The notes under the pieces are model-generated. The model ran no database searches and was not told the origin of the DNA. It saw only the letters and a program-made list of their open reading frames with translations. The position numbers were made by a program, and so were the translations under genes. Below, piece after piece: positions 10,924 through 20,168 of a stretch of DNA of 64,000 nt (positions are counted from its first letter, which is position 1; every line of letters starts with the position of its first letter). This DNA comes from Onishia taeanensis (lineage in GTDB: Bacteria > Pseudomonadota > Gammaproteobacteria > Pseudomonadales > Halomonadaceae), in NCBI RefSeq assembly GCF_003268885.1, contig NZ_QLSX01000002.1:398280-462279 (forward strand), in the 5' to 3' direction.

Positions 10924-11157
10924 GGATGACTCCTGGACTATCGGGTTGGGCCTCCACGCACCCCATGGATCCGACCCTCGGACTGGCCGACGGCACCCGG
11001 GACCATGTGTCGGTGCATGTGTGTTTTTCAGGCTATTTAGCGCCTTACCGCTGGCCATGCGAATAACGCAACGTCACCATCGCGGGACAGGCTGTGTCGC
11101 CGGACGAATAGAGGAAGCGATGCACTCGGCACAACGCATTGCAGGAAAGCGCGCAGC

Positions 11158-11166
11158 TTTATACCA
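11158..11166 (-). promoter_or_regulatory. Putative extended -10 promoter for rpsB
   Basis: On the minus strand TGGTATAAA is an extended -10 element (TGn plus TATAAA, 11166-11158); the -35 region is weak. It would give an rpsB leader of roughly 230 nt (11150 down to 10924). That is long enough for the S2 autoregulatory leader known in gammaproteobacteria. I cannot fold the leader reliably by eye. Confidence 0.45.
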
Positions 11167-11269
11167 TAGATCAATATCAAGATGAAGTCGCAAGCGCCTT
11201 GCCCGCCTCTATGTCCAGTGTATTACGCGGCCGCTCGCGAGCGCCCTCCCCCTTACGACCCGAGATTCC

Positions 11270-12061
11270 ATGAACGTATCCATCAAGACCGCCGACGAAA
11301 TCGTCAAGATGCGCGAAGCCGGTAAGCAGGCTGCACGCGTACTGGAAATGATCACGCCCCACGTCCAGGCCGGCGTCAGTACCGGTGAACTCGACCGCCT
11401 CTGCCATGACTTCATCGTCAACGAACTGGGCTCCGTGCCGGCACCGCTGAACTACCACGGTTTCCCCAAGTCGATCTGCACCTCGATCAACCACGTGGTC
11501 TGCCACGGCATCCCCGACGACGCCAAGAAGCTCAAGAAGGGTGATGTGATGAACATCGACATCACCGTCAAGACCGCCGACGGCTACCACGGCGACACCA
11601 GCAAGATGTTCATCGTCGGCGAAAGCATCCAGGGCGAGCGGCTGGCCCGCATCACCCAGGAATGCCTCTATCGCAGCATCGCCGAGGTCAAGCCCGGCGT
11701 CCGCCTGTCGCACCTGGCGCGCGTCATCCAGCAGCACGCCGAAGCCAACGGCTACAGCGTAGTACGTGACTTCTGCGGCCACGGCATCGGCGCGGTCTTC
11801 CACGAGGAGCCCCAGGTATTGCACTACGATGGCTATGCCCCCGAGGCTGACATCGCCCTCGAGGAAGGCATGTGCTTCACCATAGAACCGATGATCAACG
11901 TCGGCGATCACCGCACCAAGGTGCTGCGCGACAACTGGACCGCCGTGACCAAGGACAAGGGCCTGTCTGCCCAGTGGGAACATACCCTGCTGGTGACCGC
12001 CACTGGCGTCGAGGTGCTGACCGTCCGCGGCGAGGAAGACCTGAGCTTCCTTTCGAGCTGA
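11270..12061 (+). CDS. map: Type I methionine aminopeptidase
   Basis: Removes the initiator methionine from nascent proteins; dinuclear-metal enzyme. 263 residues, the type I length. Metal ligands are recognisable in the order expected for the pita-bread fold: HGIPDD (His near 79), NIDITVKTADGYHGDTSKMF (two Asp near 97 and 108), FCGHGIGAVFHEEP (His near 171), FTIEPMIN (Glu near 204) and WEHTLLVT (Glu near 235). Divergent from rpsB, as in many gammaproteobacteria. glnD starts 1 bp after its stop. Confidence 0.97.
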   Translation: MNVSIKTADEIVKMREAGKQAARVLEMITPHVQAGVSTGELDRLCHDFIVNELGSVPAPLNYHGFPKSICTSINHVVCHGIPDDAKKLKKGDVMNIDITVKTADGYHGDTSKMFIVGESIQGERLARITQECLYRSIAEVKPGVRLSHLARVIQQHAEANGYSVVRDFCGHGIGAVFHEEPQVLHYDGYAPEADIALEEGMCFTIEPMINVGDHRTKVLRDNWTAVTKDKGLSAQWEHTLLVTATGVEVLTVRGEEDLSFLSS

Positions 12062-12062
12062 C

Positions 12063-14738
12063 ATGCTGCTGCATCATTACCGCTTCCAGCCCGACGAGAG
12101 CCTCTTCGATGTCGCAGCCTTCTGCACGGAGCTAGAGGGCGAGCGGTCGCCGATTGCGCCCTTCAAGCAGGCGCTGCGCGAAATCCAGGAACGTCTGGAC
12201 GAGCGCTTTCGCGCCGGCGCCGACATCCGCGACCTGGTGCATGGCCGCGCCTGGTGCCTCGACCGCCTGCTCGAGATCGCCTGGTCGCGCCATGCCTGGC
12301 CGGACAGCGGCGTCGCCCTGCTGGCCGTCGGCGGCTACGGCCGCGGCGAGCTGCATCCCTATTCGGATGTCGACCTGCTGCTGCTGCTCGAAGAGGACGA
12401 CGATGCCCCCTACCGAGAGCCGCTGACCGACTTCATCACCTTCCTGTGGGACATCGGGCTGGAAATCGGTCACAGCGTGCGCTCGCTCAATGACTGCGAG
12501 CGCGAGGCCCGCGCCGACGTCACGGTGATCACCAACCTGCTCGAGACCCGCACCCTGGCAGGCGGTGAGCACCTTCGCGACGCGATGCGCGAGCGGCTCA
12601 GGACCGACCGGCTGTGGCCGGCAGACGCCTTCTTCGAGGCCAAGTGGCAGGAGCAGATCGCCCGCCACTACCGCTACAACAACTCCGAGTATCACCTCGA
12701 GCCAAACATCAAGAGCTCCCCCGGCGGACTGCGAGACATTCAGATGATCGGCTGGGTCGCCAAGCGCCAGTTCGGCGAGCTGCGCTACGAGGAGGTGGTC
12801 GACAACGGCTTCATGAACGATGCCGAGCTTCGCATCTTAAGCCAGGGCCAGGCCTTCCTGTGGCAGGTCCGCTATGCCTTGCACATGCTCACCGGGCGCG
12901 CCGAGGATCGCCTGCTGTTCGATCACCAGCGCACCATCGCCACCCTGTTCGGCTACCGCGACATCCCCGGCCGGCTGGCCGTCGAGCAGTTCATGAAGCG
13001 CTACTATCGCCACGTCACCGCCCTGGCGGGCCTCAACGACATGCTGCTGCAGCACTTCGACGAGGTCATCCTGCGCGCCGACGAGGTGCTCGAGACCCGC
13101 CCCCTCAATGACCGATTCGAGGTCAAGGGCGGCTACATCCAGGCCCGCGACGAGCGGATCTTCCGCTACCGCCCCGCGGCCATGCTCGAGCTGTTCCTGC
13201 TGATGGCTCAGCATCCGGAGATCGAAGGCGTGCGCGCCTCGACCATCCGCCTGATTCGCGACCATCGCCACCTGATGGACGACCTGTACCGCGACGACGT
13301 GCGCCACCAGAGCCTTTTCATGGAGCTGTTGCGCTCCAGCGGCAACGTCGCCCGCCAGCTAAGGCGCATGAACCGCTACGGGGTGCTCGGCAAGTACCTG
13401 CCGGAATTCGGCCAGGCCGTGGGCCTGATGCAGCACGACCTGTTCCACAGCTACACGGTCGACGCCCACACCCTGGGCCTGCTGAAGTTCGTGCAGCGCT
13501 TCCGCGAGCCGCGCTGCCGCGAGGAGTTCCCGGTCGCCGCAGCACTGGTGCACCAGTTACCCAAGCTCGAGCTTTTGTGGATCGCCGGGCTCTATCACGA
13601 CATCGGCAAGGGGCGCGGCGGCGATCACTCCCTGCTCGGCGCCCGCGATGCCGAAGAATTCTGCGAGCGCCACGGCCTCTCGCCCCGGGATACCCGGCTG
13701 GTCAGCTGGCTGGTCAAGCATCACCTGCTGATGTCGAAGACGTCTCAGAAGCGCGACATCACCGACCCTGACGTGATCCGCGAGTTCGCCACTCAGATGC
13801 GCGACGAGGTCCACCTCGACTATCTGTACGTGCTGACTGTGGCCGACATCAATGCCACCAACCCGACCCTGTGGAACGGTTGGCGGGCCTCGCTGCTGCG
13901 TCAGCTGCACGCCGAGACCAAGCGCGCCCTGCGTCGCGGTCTTGAAAACCCGCTGGACCGTGACGACTGGGTGCGCGAAACCCGCGAGGAAGCGCGCAGC
14001 CTGCTGGCCAACGTCGGCATCGACCCCACGCGTTTCGAGCGCCTGTGGGAGTCGCTGGGCGAGGACTACTTCGTCCAGTACGCCCCCAGCGAGATCGTCT
14101 GGCAGACCCAGGGCATTCTCGACCATGACGGTTCGGACCTGCCGCTGATTCTTATCAGCGCCCCCACCGAGGACATGACCGAGGGCGGCACCAAGGTGTT
14201 CATCCACACTCGCTCGGTGGATGATCTGTTCGCCGCCACCGCCGCCGCCATGGAGCAGCTCGGGCTGTCGATCCACGATGCCCGCATCGCCACCTCGAGC
14301 AGCGACTGGACCCTCAACACCTTCATCGTGCTCGACGAAGACGGCCAGCCGATCCGCGATCGCGAACGGCTCGAGACCATGCGCCGTCATCTGGTCGAGG
14401 AACTCGACGACCCGGACGACTACCCGCAGATCGTCACCCGCCACACTCCCCGCCAGCTCAAGCACTTCAAGGTGCCGACCCGGGTGGTGATCGAGCAGGA
14501 CCCGGCCAACGAGCGCACCATGCTCGAGCTTACGGCCCCTGACCGCCCCGGCCTGCTGGCCCGGGTCGGGCGCATCTTCATGGAGCAGGGCATCGCCCTC
14601 TCGGCAGCCAAGATCGCCACCCTCGGCGAGAAGGTCGAAGACGTCTTCTTCATCACCGACCGCAACGGCGCGCCGATCACCGACGCCGAACGCCAGCAGC
14701 GCCTGCGCGAGCGACTGGTCGAGGTGCTCGACGTCTAG
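12063..14738 (+). CDS. glnD: Bifunctional uridylyltransferase/uridylyl-removing enzyme GlnD
   Basis: 891 residues. Senses glutamine and modifies or demodifies the PII proteins, controlling nitrogen assimilation. Domains in order: nucleotidyltransferase (GGYGRGELHPYSDVDLLLL near residue 90), helical linker, HD phosphohydrolase (LYHDIGKGRGGDHS near 508), and two ACT domains (about 710-790, and from about 820 starting MLELTAPDRPGLLARVGRIF) that bind glutamine. Length matches the family. It follows map by 1 bp, suggesting coupling. Confidence 0.97.
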   Translation: MLLHHYRFQPDESLFDVAAFCTELEGERSPIAPFKQALREIQERLDERFRAGADIRDLVHGRAWCLDRLLEIAWSRHAWPDSGVALLAVGGYGRGELHPYSDVDLLLLLEEDDDAPYREPLTDFITFLWDIGLEIGHSVRSLNDCEREARADVTVITNLLETRTLAGGEHLRDAMRERLRTDRLWPADAFFEAKWQEQIARHYRYNNSEYHLEPNIKSSPGGLRDIQMIGWVAKRQFGELRYEEVVDNGFMNDAELRILSQGQAFLWQVRYALHMLTGRAEDRLLFDHQRTIATLFGYRDIPGRLAVEQFMKRYYRHVTALAGLNDMLLQHFDEVILRADEVLETRPLNDRFEVKGGYIQARDERIFRYRPAAMLELFLLMAQHPEIEGVRASTIRLIRDHRHLMDDLYRDDVRHQSLFMELLRSSGNVARQLRRMNRYGVLGKYLPEFGQAVGLMQHDLFHSYTVDAHTLGLLKFVQRFREPRCREEFPVAAALVHQLPKLELLWIAGLYHDIGKGRGGDHSLLGARDAEEFCERHGLSPRDTRLVSWLVKHHLLMSKTSQKRDITDPDVIREFATQMRDEVHLDYLYVLTVADINATNPTLWNGWRASLLRQLHAETKRALRRGLENPLDRDDWVRETREEARSLLANVGIDPTRFERLWESLGEDYFVQYAPSEIVWQTQGILDHDGSDLPLILISAPTEDMTEGGTKVFIHTRSVDDLFAATAAAMEQLGLSIHDARIATSSSDWTLNTFIVLDEDGQPIRDRERLETMRRHLVEELDDPDDYPQIVTRHTPRQLKHFKVPTRVVIEQDPANERTMLELTAPDRPGLLARVGRIFMEQGIALSAAKIATLGEKVEDVFFITDRNGAPITDAERQQRLRERLVEVLDV

Positions 14739-14933
14739 GGGCAGCGCTCAACCCCCACCCAGGGCAAACCACCGACAGGCGCCAAGATTGAGGCGCCTCG
14801 CCGGCTTCCCTATAATCGCTGACCTGACTCGCTGAGCCCTGTCGACTCAACGCACTCGACGCGCAGCGATCAATCAGGGCCCATCCCGTCACCCCGACCA
14901 CGACCACGCCCCGCGAGGCGCGCCAGGACAGCC

Positions 14934-16238
14934 ATGAACCCCGATCTCGATGCGCTCAAGCCCTACCCCTTCGAGAAGCTTGCCGCCCTCAAGGCCAATG
15001 TCACGCCCCCCGCGGCGCTGTCGCATATCCCGCTGACCATCGGCGAGCCCCAGCATCCGCCCTTCGCCGCCGCGCTGGACACCCTGAGCGCTCACCGCGA
15101 CGAGATGGCCCGCTACCCGGCCACCGCCGGCACGGCCGAACTGCGCCAGACGATCGCTAACTGGGCGACCCAGCGCTTCGGCCTCAACGCCGTCGGCGGC
15201 CTCGACCCGGACAGTCAGGTACTGCCGGTCAACGGCACCCGGGAGGCGATATTTGCCTTCGTGCAGGCAGCCATCGATCGCAGCCGCCCGGCAAAGGTCG
15301 CCGTGCCCAACCCTTTCTACCAGATCTACGAGGGTGCCACCCTGCTGGCCGGCGGCACCCCGCTGTACCTGGACTGCCAGGCAGAACACGGCTTCCGCCC
15401 GGATTTTGATGCGGTGCCGGCAGAGACCTGGCGCGACGTCCAGCTGGTGTTCCTGTGCTCGCCGGGCAATCCCACCGGGGCAGTCACGCCGCTTGAAGAC
15501 TTCACGCGTCTGATCGAGCTTGCCGACGAGCATGACTTCATCATCGCCTCGGACGAGTGCTACTCCGAACTCTACCTCGACGAAGCCACGCCACCGCCAG
15601 GGCTGCTGGAGGCCTGCGCTCTGCTGGGCCGCCACGACTACCGTCGCTGCCTGGTCTTCCACTCGCTGTCCAAGCGCTCCAACCTGCCGGGGCTACGCTC
15701 GGGCTTCGTCGCCGGTGACGCCGGCCTGATCACGCCCTTCAAGCGCTATCGCACCTATCACGGCTGCGCCATGTCACTACCGCTGCAGCACGCCTCGATC
15801 ACCGCCTGGAGCGATGAGGCCCACGTGCAGGCCAACCGCGACGCCTATCGCGAAAAATTCGCCGCCGTCACCGAGATTCTCGCCCCGGTGTTGAGCTTTC
15901 CGACGCCCGAGGCCAGCTTCTACCTGTGGCCGGCGGTACCGGGCGGCGACGATGAGGCCTTCACCCGAGCGCTCTTCGCCGAGGAGAACGTCAGCGTACT
16001 GCCGGGCAGCTATATGGGCCGCACCACCACCGGTGACGGCGAGGCCAGCGAGAGCGGCGTGAACCCCGGCGCCGGGCGCATCCGCCTGGCACTGGTCGCC
16101 GACGTCGATTCCACCGTCGAGGCTGCCCGCCGCCTGCGCCGCTTCACCGAACGCTGGCTGGCCGACATCTCCACGAATACGTCCCAGAATGCTTCCGCGA
16201 CGAACGCTTCCACCGACACCAAGAGGTCCCAGGCATGA
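14934..16238 (+). CDS. dapC: Succinyldiaminopimelate transaminase DapC
   Basis: PLP-dependent class I/II aminotransferase converting N-succinyl-2-amino-6-ketopimelate to succinyl-LL-DAP in lysine and peptidoglycan synthesis. SPGNPTGAV (about 179-187), SDECYSELYLD (about 205-215) and the PLP-lysine region FHSLSKRSNLPGLRSGF (about 242-258) are visible. The assignment over a generic aminotransferase rests on the cluster with dapD and dapE. 434 residues, longer than the usual 400: the last ~25 residues are a low-complexity Asn/Thr/Ser tail containing a 15-bp repeat. AGGA precedes the ATG. Its stop overlaps the next start (ATGA). Confidence 0.93.
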   Translation: MNPDLDALKPYPFEKLAALKANVTPPAALSHIPLTIGEPQHPPFAAALDTLSAHRDEMARYPATAGTAELRQTIANWATQRFGLNAVGGLDPDSQVLPVNGTREAIFAFVQAAIDRSRPAKVAVPNPFYQIYEGATLLAGGTPLYLDCQAEHGFRPDFDAVPAETWRDVQLVFLCSPGNPTGAVTPLEDFTRLIELADEHDFIIASDECYSELYLDEATPPPGLLEACALLGRHDYRRCLVFHSLSKRSNLPGLRSGFVAGDAGLITPFKRYRTYHGCAMSLPLQHASITAWSDEAHVQANRDAYREKFAAVTEILAPVLSFPTPEASFYLWPAVPGGDDEAFTRALFAEENVSVLPGSYMGRTTTGDGEASESGVNPGAGRIRLALVADVDSTVEAARRLRRFTERWLADISTNTSQNASATNASTDTKRSQA

Positions 16239-16585
16239 TCACGCTCTATGGCATCAAGGCCTGCGACACCTGCCGCAAGGCGCGCAAAGCACTGGAAGCG
16301 CAGGGCCTGCCCTTCAAGGTGCATGACCTGCGCGATGACGGCCTGTCCGCGGCGCTGCTTGATCACCTGCTCGAGCGGGTGCCATTGATGACGCTACTCA
16401 ACAAGCGCAGCACCACCTGGCGCCAGTTGAGCGATGCCGACAAGGACGGCCTGGACGCCACCTCGGCCCGCACACTGATGATGGAGCACCCGACCCTGCT
16501 CAAGCGCCCGCTGCTGGATACCGGCGAGCGCATCCGGGTCGGCTACCGAGACGGCGACTACGACAAACTGACCGCGATAAACTGA
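16235..16585 (+). CDS. ArsC/Spx-family reductase-like protein (YffB type)
   Basis: 116-residue thioredoxin-fold protein of the ArsC/Spx family. It starts MITLYGIKACDTCRKARKAL, with a CDTC motif at residues 10-13, and has the family segment near residues 50-60 (MTLLNKRSTTWRQL). The YffB subgroup usually lies beside dapE or dapC and is not shown to reduce arsenate; its role is uncertain. Start overlaps the dapC stop (ATGA), so it is coupled to the DAP operon. No ars genes are nearby, which argues against arsenic resistance. Confidence 0.85.
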   Translation: MITLYGIKACDTCRKARKALEAQGLPFKVHDLRDDGLSAALLDHLLERVPLMTLLNKRSTTWRQLSDADKDGLDATSARTLMMEHPTLLKRPLLDTGERIRVGYRDGDYDKLTAIN

Positions 16586-16671
16586 CCGGCTGAAGGCAGC
16601 GACGTCAGTCACGATTTCTTCTTGTCCGAGGCCCCAGGCCTCGCTCACCTTCGATCAAAAGGACCCTCACC

Positions 16672-17697
16672 ATGCTGAGCTTCGCACTCGGAATCGGTAA
16701 CCAGAACACCCAAGGCGACTGGCTGGACGTTTACTACCCGGCGCCGCTGTTTGAGCCCGAGGCCAGTCTGGTCGAGGCAGCCCGCCAGGTCCTCGGCGCC
16801 CCCGCCGGCAACGTCGCGGTAAGCTTCCTGCCTGAGCACTGCGCCGACCTCGCCGAGGCGCTCAAGACCGCCGGTCACGCCGATCAGGCCGAACTGGCGG
16901 CGAGCCTCGCCGCGAGCCAGCGTCCGCTGGTCGCGACCTTCCTCGAGACCGACCAGGCCCCGGAAAGCGCCCCGGAGGTCTATCTTAAACTGCACCTGCT
17001 GTCCCACCGCCTGGTCAAGCCTCACGGCCTGGACCTGAGCGGTATGTTCGGCCTGCTGCGCAACGTCGCCTGGACCAACGAAGGCCCGATCGACATCGAG
17101 GAATTACCGGCTCGTCGCCTCAAGGCGCGCCTCGAGGGCCGCGCCCTGTCCGTCGACTGCGTCGACAAGTTCCCCAAGATGGCCGACTACGTGGTGCCGA
17201 GCGGCGTGCGCATCGGTGACACCGCCCGCGTGCGCCTGGGGGCCCACCTCGGCGAAGGCACCACCGTGATGCACGAAGGCTTCGTCAACTTCAATGCCGG
17301 CACCGAAGGGCCGGGCATGGTCGAAGGCCGCATCTCCGCCGGTGTGATGGTCGGTAAGGGCTCGGACCTGGGCGGTGGCTGCTCGACCATGGGCACCCTG
17401 TCCGGCGGTGGCAACATCATCATCAAGGTCGGCGAAGGCTGCCTGATCGGTGCCAATGCCGGCATCGGCATCCCGCTGGGCGACCGCTGCACCGTCGAGG
17501 CAGGCCTCTACCTCACCGCCGGCGCCAAGGTCGCGGTGCTGGATGACCAGGGCCAGGTAGCCGAGACCGTCGCCGCCCGGGCGCTGGCCGGTCAGAGCGA
17601 CCTGCTGCTGCGCCGCAATTCGCAGACCGGTCGCATCGAGTGCCTGACCAACAAGAGTGCCGTCGCGCTCAACGAGGCGCTTCACGCCCACAACTGA
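16672..17697 (+). CDS. dapD: 2,3,4,5-tetrahydropyridine-2,6-dicarboxylate N-succinyltransferase
   Basis: Succinylates tetrahydrodipicolinate, the entry to the succinylase branch of lysine/DAP synthesis. 341 residues, the long form known from Pseudomonas and actinobacteria rather than the 274-residue E. coli type. The N-terminal domain starts MLSFALGIGNQNTQGDWLDVYY. The central hexapeptide beta-helix (about 180-290) includes GEGTTVMHEGFVNFNAGTEGPGMVEGRIS. AGGA lies 9 bases before the ATG. dapC lies upstream and dapE downstream, so the branch is together. Confidence 0.95.
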   Translation: MLSFALGIGNQNTQGDWLDVYYPAPLFEPEASLVEAARQVLGAPAGNVAVSFLPEHCADLAEALKTAGHADQAELAASLAASQRPLVATFLETDQAPESAPEVYLKLHLLSHRLVKPHGLDLSGMFGLLRNVAWTNEGPIDIEELPARRLKARLEGRALSVDCVDKFPKMADYVVPSGVRIGDTARVRLGAHLGEGTTVMHEGFVNFNAGTEGPGMVEGRISAGVMVGKGSDLGGGCSTMGTLSGGGNIIIKVGEGCLIGANAGIGIPLGDRCTVEAGLYLTAGAKVAVLDDQGQVAETVAARALAGQSDLLLRRNSQTGRIECLTNKSAVALNEALHAHN

Positions 17698-17756
17698 GCC
17701 CTTTGCTGTGCCCGCCGTCGGCGGGCACTCTGCCCCTTCGCTTACCAGGATGACGC

Positions 17757-18926
17757 ATGCCCGATACCGCCACGCCTTCTTCGACGCCTTCCGCGACACT
17801 CGACCTGGCCATCGACCTGATGGGGCGCGCCTCGGTGACTCCCGCTGACGTCGGCTGCCAGGCGCTGATGATCGAGCGCCTCGAACGCCTTGGCTTCCAC
17901 ATCGAGCGACTGCCGTTCGGCGACGTCGAGAACTTCTGGGCGGTGCGCGGCCACCAGGGCCCGGTGCTGGCCTTCGCCGGCCACACCGATGTGGTGCCGA
18001 GCGGCCCCGAGAGCCAGTGGGACCACCCGCCCTTCGCCCCTTTCATCGACGACGAGGGCATGCTCTTTGGCCGCGGCGCCGCCGACATGAAGGGCAGCCT
18101 GGCCGCCATGATCACCGCCGTGGAGCGCTTCGTCACCGAGCACCCGGACCATGACGGCAAGATCGCCTTCCTGATCACCTCAGACGAGGAAGGTCCGGCC
18201 GTGGACGGTACCAAGGCGGTGGTCGAGCACCTGCGCGAGACCCACGAGCGCCTGGATTACTGCATCGTCGGCGAGCCGTCTTCCACCGAGCGAGTCGGTG
18301 ACGTGATCAAGAACGGGCGCCGTGGCTCGCTGGGCGCCGTGCTGCGCGTCAAGGGCGTGCAGGGCCATGTCGCCTACCCACACATGGCGCGCAACCCCAT
18401 CCACGAGGCCGCCCCGGCACTGGACGCCCTGGCCCGGGAACACTGGGACGCGGGCAACGACTTCTTCCCGGCGACCAGCTTCCAGATCTCCAACATCCGG
18501 TCTGGCACTGGCGCCACCAACGTGATCCCGGGTGAGCTCGAGGTGGTGTTCAACTTCCGCTATTCCACCGAGCTGACCCATGAGGAACTGCGCCGTCGCA
18601 CCGAGGCGATTCTCGACGCCCACGGCCTCGACTACCGCCTCGACTGGACGCTCAACGGCGAGCCCTTCCTGACCGCAGAAGGCCAGCTGGTCGAGGCTGC
18701 CGTGGCCGGCGTCGAGGGCGTTACCGGTGAGCGACCGACGCTCTCCACCGCCGGCGGCACCTCGGATGGACGCTTCATCGCCACCCTGGGTAGCCAGGTG
18801 GTCGAACTGGGACCGCGCAACGACACCATCCACAAGGTCAACGAGCGAGTGCGGGCCGCCGACCTGGACACCCTCAGCGACATCTACGAGGCCATCCTCA
18901 CGCGGCTGTTCGCTCACGCCGACTGA
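17757..18926 (+). CDS. dapE: Succinyl-diaminopimelate desuccinylase DapE
   Basis: 389 residues. Zinc M20-family hydrolase releasing succinate from N-succinyl-LL-DAP. Metal and catalytic motifs: [11 protein letters not shown] (His and Asp near 73-75), [10 protein letters not shown] (near 104-113), [12 protein letters not shown] (catalytic Glu near 142), a His in the dimerisation-domain segment [15 protein letters not shown] and the C-terminal [26 protein letters not shown] precedes the ATG. Third step of the local dap cluster. Confidence 0.96.
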   Translation: MPDTATPSSTPSATLDLAIDLMGRASVTPADVGCQALMIERLERLGFHIERLPFGDVENFWAVRGHQGPVLAFAGHTDVVPSGPESQWDHPPFAPFIDDEGMLFGRGAADMKGSLAAMITAVERFVTEHPDHDGKIAFLITSDEEGPAVDGTKAVVEHLRETHERLDYCIVGEPSSTERVGDVIKNGRRGSLGAVLRVKGVQGHVAYPHMARNPIHEAAPALDALAREHWDAGNDFFPATSFQISNIRSGTGATNVIPGELEVVFNFRYSTELTHEELRRRTEAILDAHGLDYRLDWTLNGEPFLTAEGQLVEAAVAGVEGVTGERPTLSTAGGTSDGRFIATLGSQVVELGPRNDTIHKVNERVRAADLDTLSDIYEAILTRLFAHAD

Positions 18927-18954
18927 GCCTGCCGCCCGCTACCGAGAGTCAAGC

Positions 18955-19341
18955 ATGCAACGCTACCCGGATATCGAGATTTACCTGGCCAAGGCCCCCA
19001 TCGAGGTCCTGGATGCCTGGCTGGCCGCCAGCCTGGACGCGCCGCCGCTGTCTCGTGCCGGCAAGCGCCAATGGCGCACCACCGGCCTGTTGGACGGTAA
19101 GAAAGTACCGGTGCTGCTGGTCGAGCAGGCCGCCGACGGCTTCTCAAGCCTGTGGTTCGACAGCGACGCCACCCCCTGGCCGCGAGATGCCGACTGCGCC
19201 CGGTCGGCCGCCACCGCCCTGGGCGTCGAAGTGCGCTGTTCGCTGGGAGGCTGGCAGCCTGGCGACGACCCGGACCGCTTCTGGCGAGTGCAGCCCGACG
19301 GCCAGGAAGACGCCATCACTTGGCCTGATTCTGGCAAATGA
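18955..19341 (+). CDS. Conserved hypothetical protein downstream of dapE
   Basis: 128 residues, function not recognised. I chose ATG 18955 (MQRYPDIEIYLAKAPIE), 28 bp after the dapE stop; the open frame extends upstream only as a shadow of dapE. It is soluble, with no membrane segment or signal peptide. It is Trp-rich (LDAWLAAS, WRTTGL, SLWFDSD, PWPRDADC, GGWQPGDDPDRFWRV), with a compact alpha/beta look. Position suggests cotranscription with dapE. A long hairpin at 19378-19409 follows. Confidence 0.8.
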   Translation: MQRYPDIEIYLAKAPIEVLDAWLAASLDAPPLSRAGKRQWRTTGLLDGKKVPVLLVEQAADGFSSLWFDSDATPWPRDADCARSAATALGVEVRCSLGGWQPGDDPDRFWRVQPDGQEDAITWPDSGK

Positions 19342-19377
19342 GGCTGGTAAATAAGGCGGGCCAGTAGCCGAAACGAC

Positions 19378-19409
19378 AACGTCCCGCCTGGCAACCAGGG
19401 CGGGACGTT
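19378..19409 (+). terminator. Long hairpin after the dapE-downstream gene
   Basis: Inverted repeat AACGTCCCGCCTGG / CCAGGGCGGGACGTT: a 14-bp stem with one bulged G and a 3-base loop, 36 bp after the stop at 19341. No T-tract follows, so it may act as a weak terminator, a Rho-assisted stop or an RNA-stabilising structure. It also lies downstream of the convergent cold-shock-domain gene. Confidence 0.5.
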
Positions 19410-19501
19410 GAGTGTGGCGGTAAAGCTGGAAAAACATGCCGAGCAATGATCAGGCTAGGCGAAAGGGCGCCGAAGTAGCGGCGTTTACGTTAGTCAATGC
19501 G

Positions 19502-19535
19502 CACCTGACGTGTCCTTTCACCTGACGTGTCCTTT
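19502..19535. repeat. Perfect 17-bp tandem direct repeat
   Basis: The unit CACCTGACGTGTCCTTT occurs twice head to tail (19502-19518 and 19519-19535), then CAAC. It lies between two convergent genes, 33 bp from the end of the cold-shock-domain gene. No coding or regulatory role is evident. Confidence 0.95.
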
Positions 19536-19567
19536 CAACAACGCATGATCGAGCACAGGCCGTTTCC

Positions 19568-20032
19568 TCACGTGATGACGGTCACGTCATCGGCCTGATA
19601 GCCGCGCTCGTTCTCGATCACGTGGTAGCGCACCTTCTGGCCCTCGGCCAGGGTCCGGTGCCCCTTGCCGCGGATAGCGCGGAAATGCACGAACACATCG
19701 TCCCCGCCATCGCGGGTGATGAAGCCGTATCCCTTGTTGACGTTGAACCACTTGACCTCGCCGATCTCCCGGTCGTCGTCCTCGACGTCGGCCAGATTGG
19801 CAAGAGTGGGCGTAAGCACATGGACCGCTACGGTCGCGATCAGGGTGACCAGAAAGACGGCGACGGCCGTGGCCAGATAGACGAGGGCGACGCCGCCCAC
19901 TTCCAGGCTGGCGAACAGCTCGCGGGACAGATCCCCGCCGGTCAGATAGATGAACAGGGCGATCAGCAAAGGCGCAGGCGCAGCCAACAGCACGCTGATC
20001 AGACTACAACGAAGTAAGACCTTTTGATTCAT
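19568..20032 (-). CDS. Membrane-anchored cold-shock-domain protein
   Basis: 154 residues from ATG 20032 ([16 protein letters not shown]); a TTG at 20059 would add nine residues. Two hydrophobic segments (about residues 7-28 and 43-70) are followed by an acidic linker (ADVEDDDRE) and a complete cold-shock domain (about 82-154). The domain has RNP1 [10 protein letters not shown]2 VFVHFRAI and the start [15 protein letters not shown]. Ordinary Csp proteins are about 70-residue soluble RNA chaperones; here an intact nucleic-acid-binding fold is fused to the membrane. Both termini are probably cytoplasmic. Divergent from slyX. Function unknown beyond likely RNA or ssDNA binding. Confidence 0.88.
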   Translation of the reverse strand: MNQKVLLRCSLISVLLAAPAPLLIALFIYLTGGDLSRELFASLEVGGVALVYLATAVAVFLVTLIATVAVHVLTPTLANLADVEDDDREIGEVKWFNVNKGYGFITRDGGDDVFVHFRAIRGKGHRTLAEGQKVRYHVIENERGYQADDVTVIT

Positions 20033-20168
20033 GGACCTCGGTTTCTCTTGTGATGGCAATGGATGAAGGGGTCATGACAAAACCCCACCGGCGATAACGC
20101 TGGCGGGCACAGGCTGACAAGATGAGGCGGTCGCGATGAACGGCAACACGCCACAAGAGGATACTACC

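Noticed and set aside
10924-11157. Metabolite riboswitch in the rpsB leader
   Set aside because: The long leader is consistent with ribosomal protein autoregulation; no known riboswitch core could be recognised.
16235-16585. Arsenate reductase for arsenic resistance
   Set aside because: Only the ArsC/Spx fold is supported; it is embedded in the dap operon, with no arsR or arsB.
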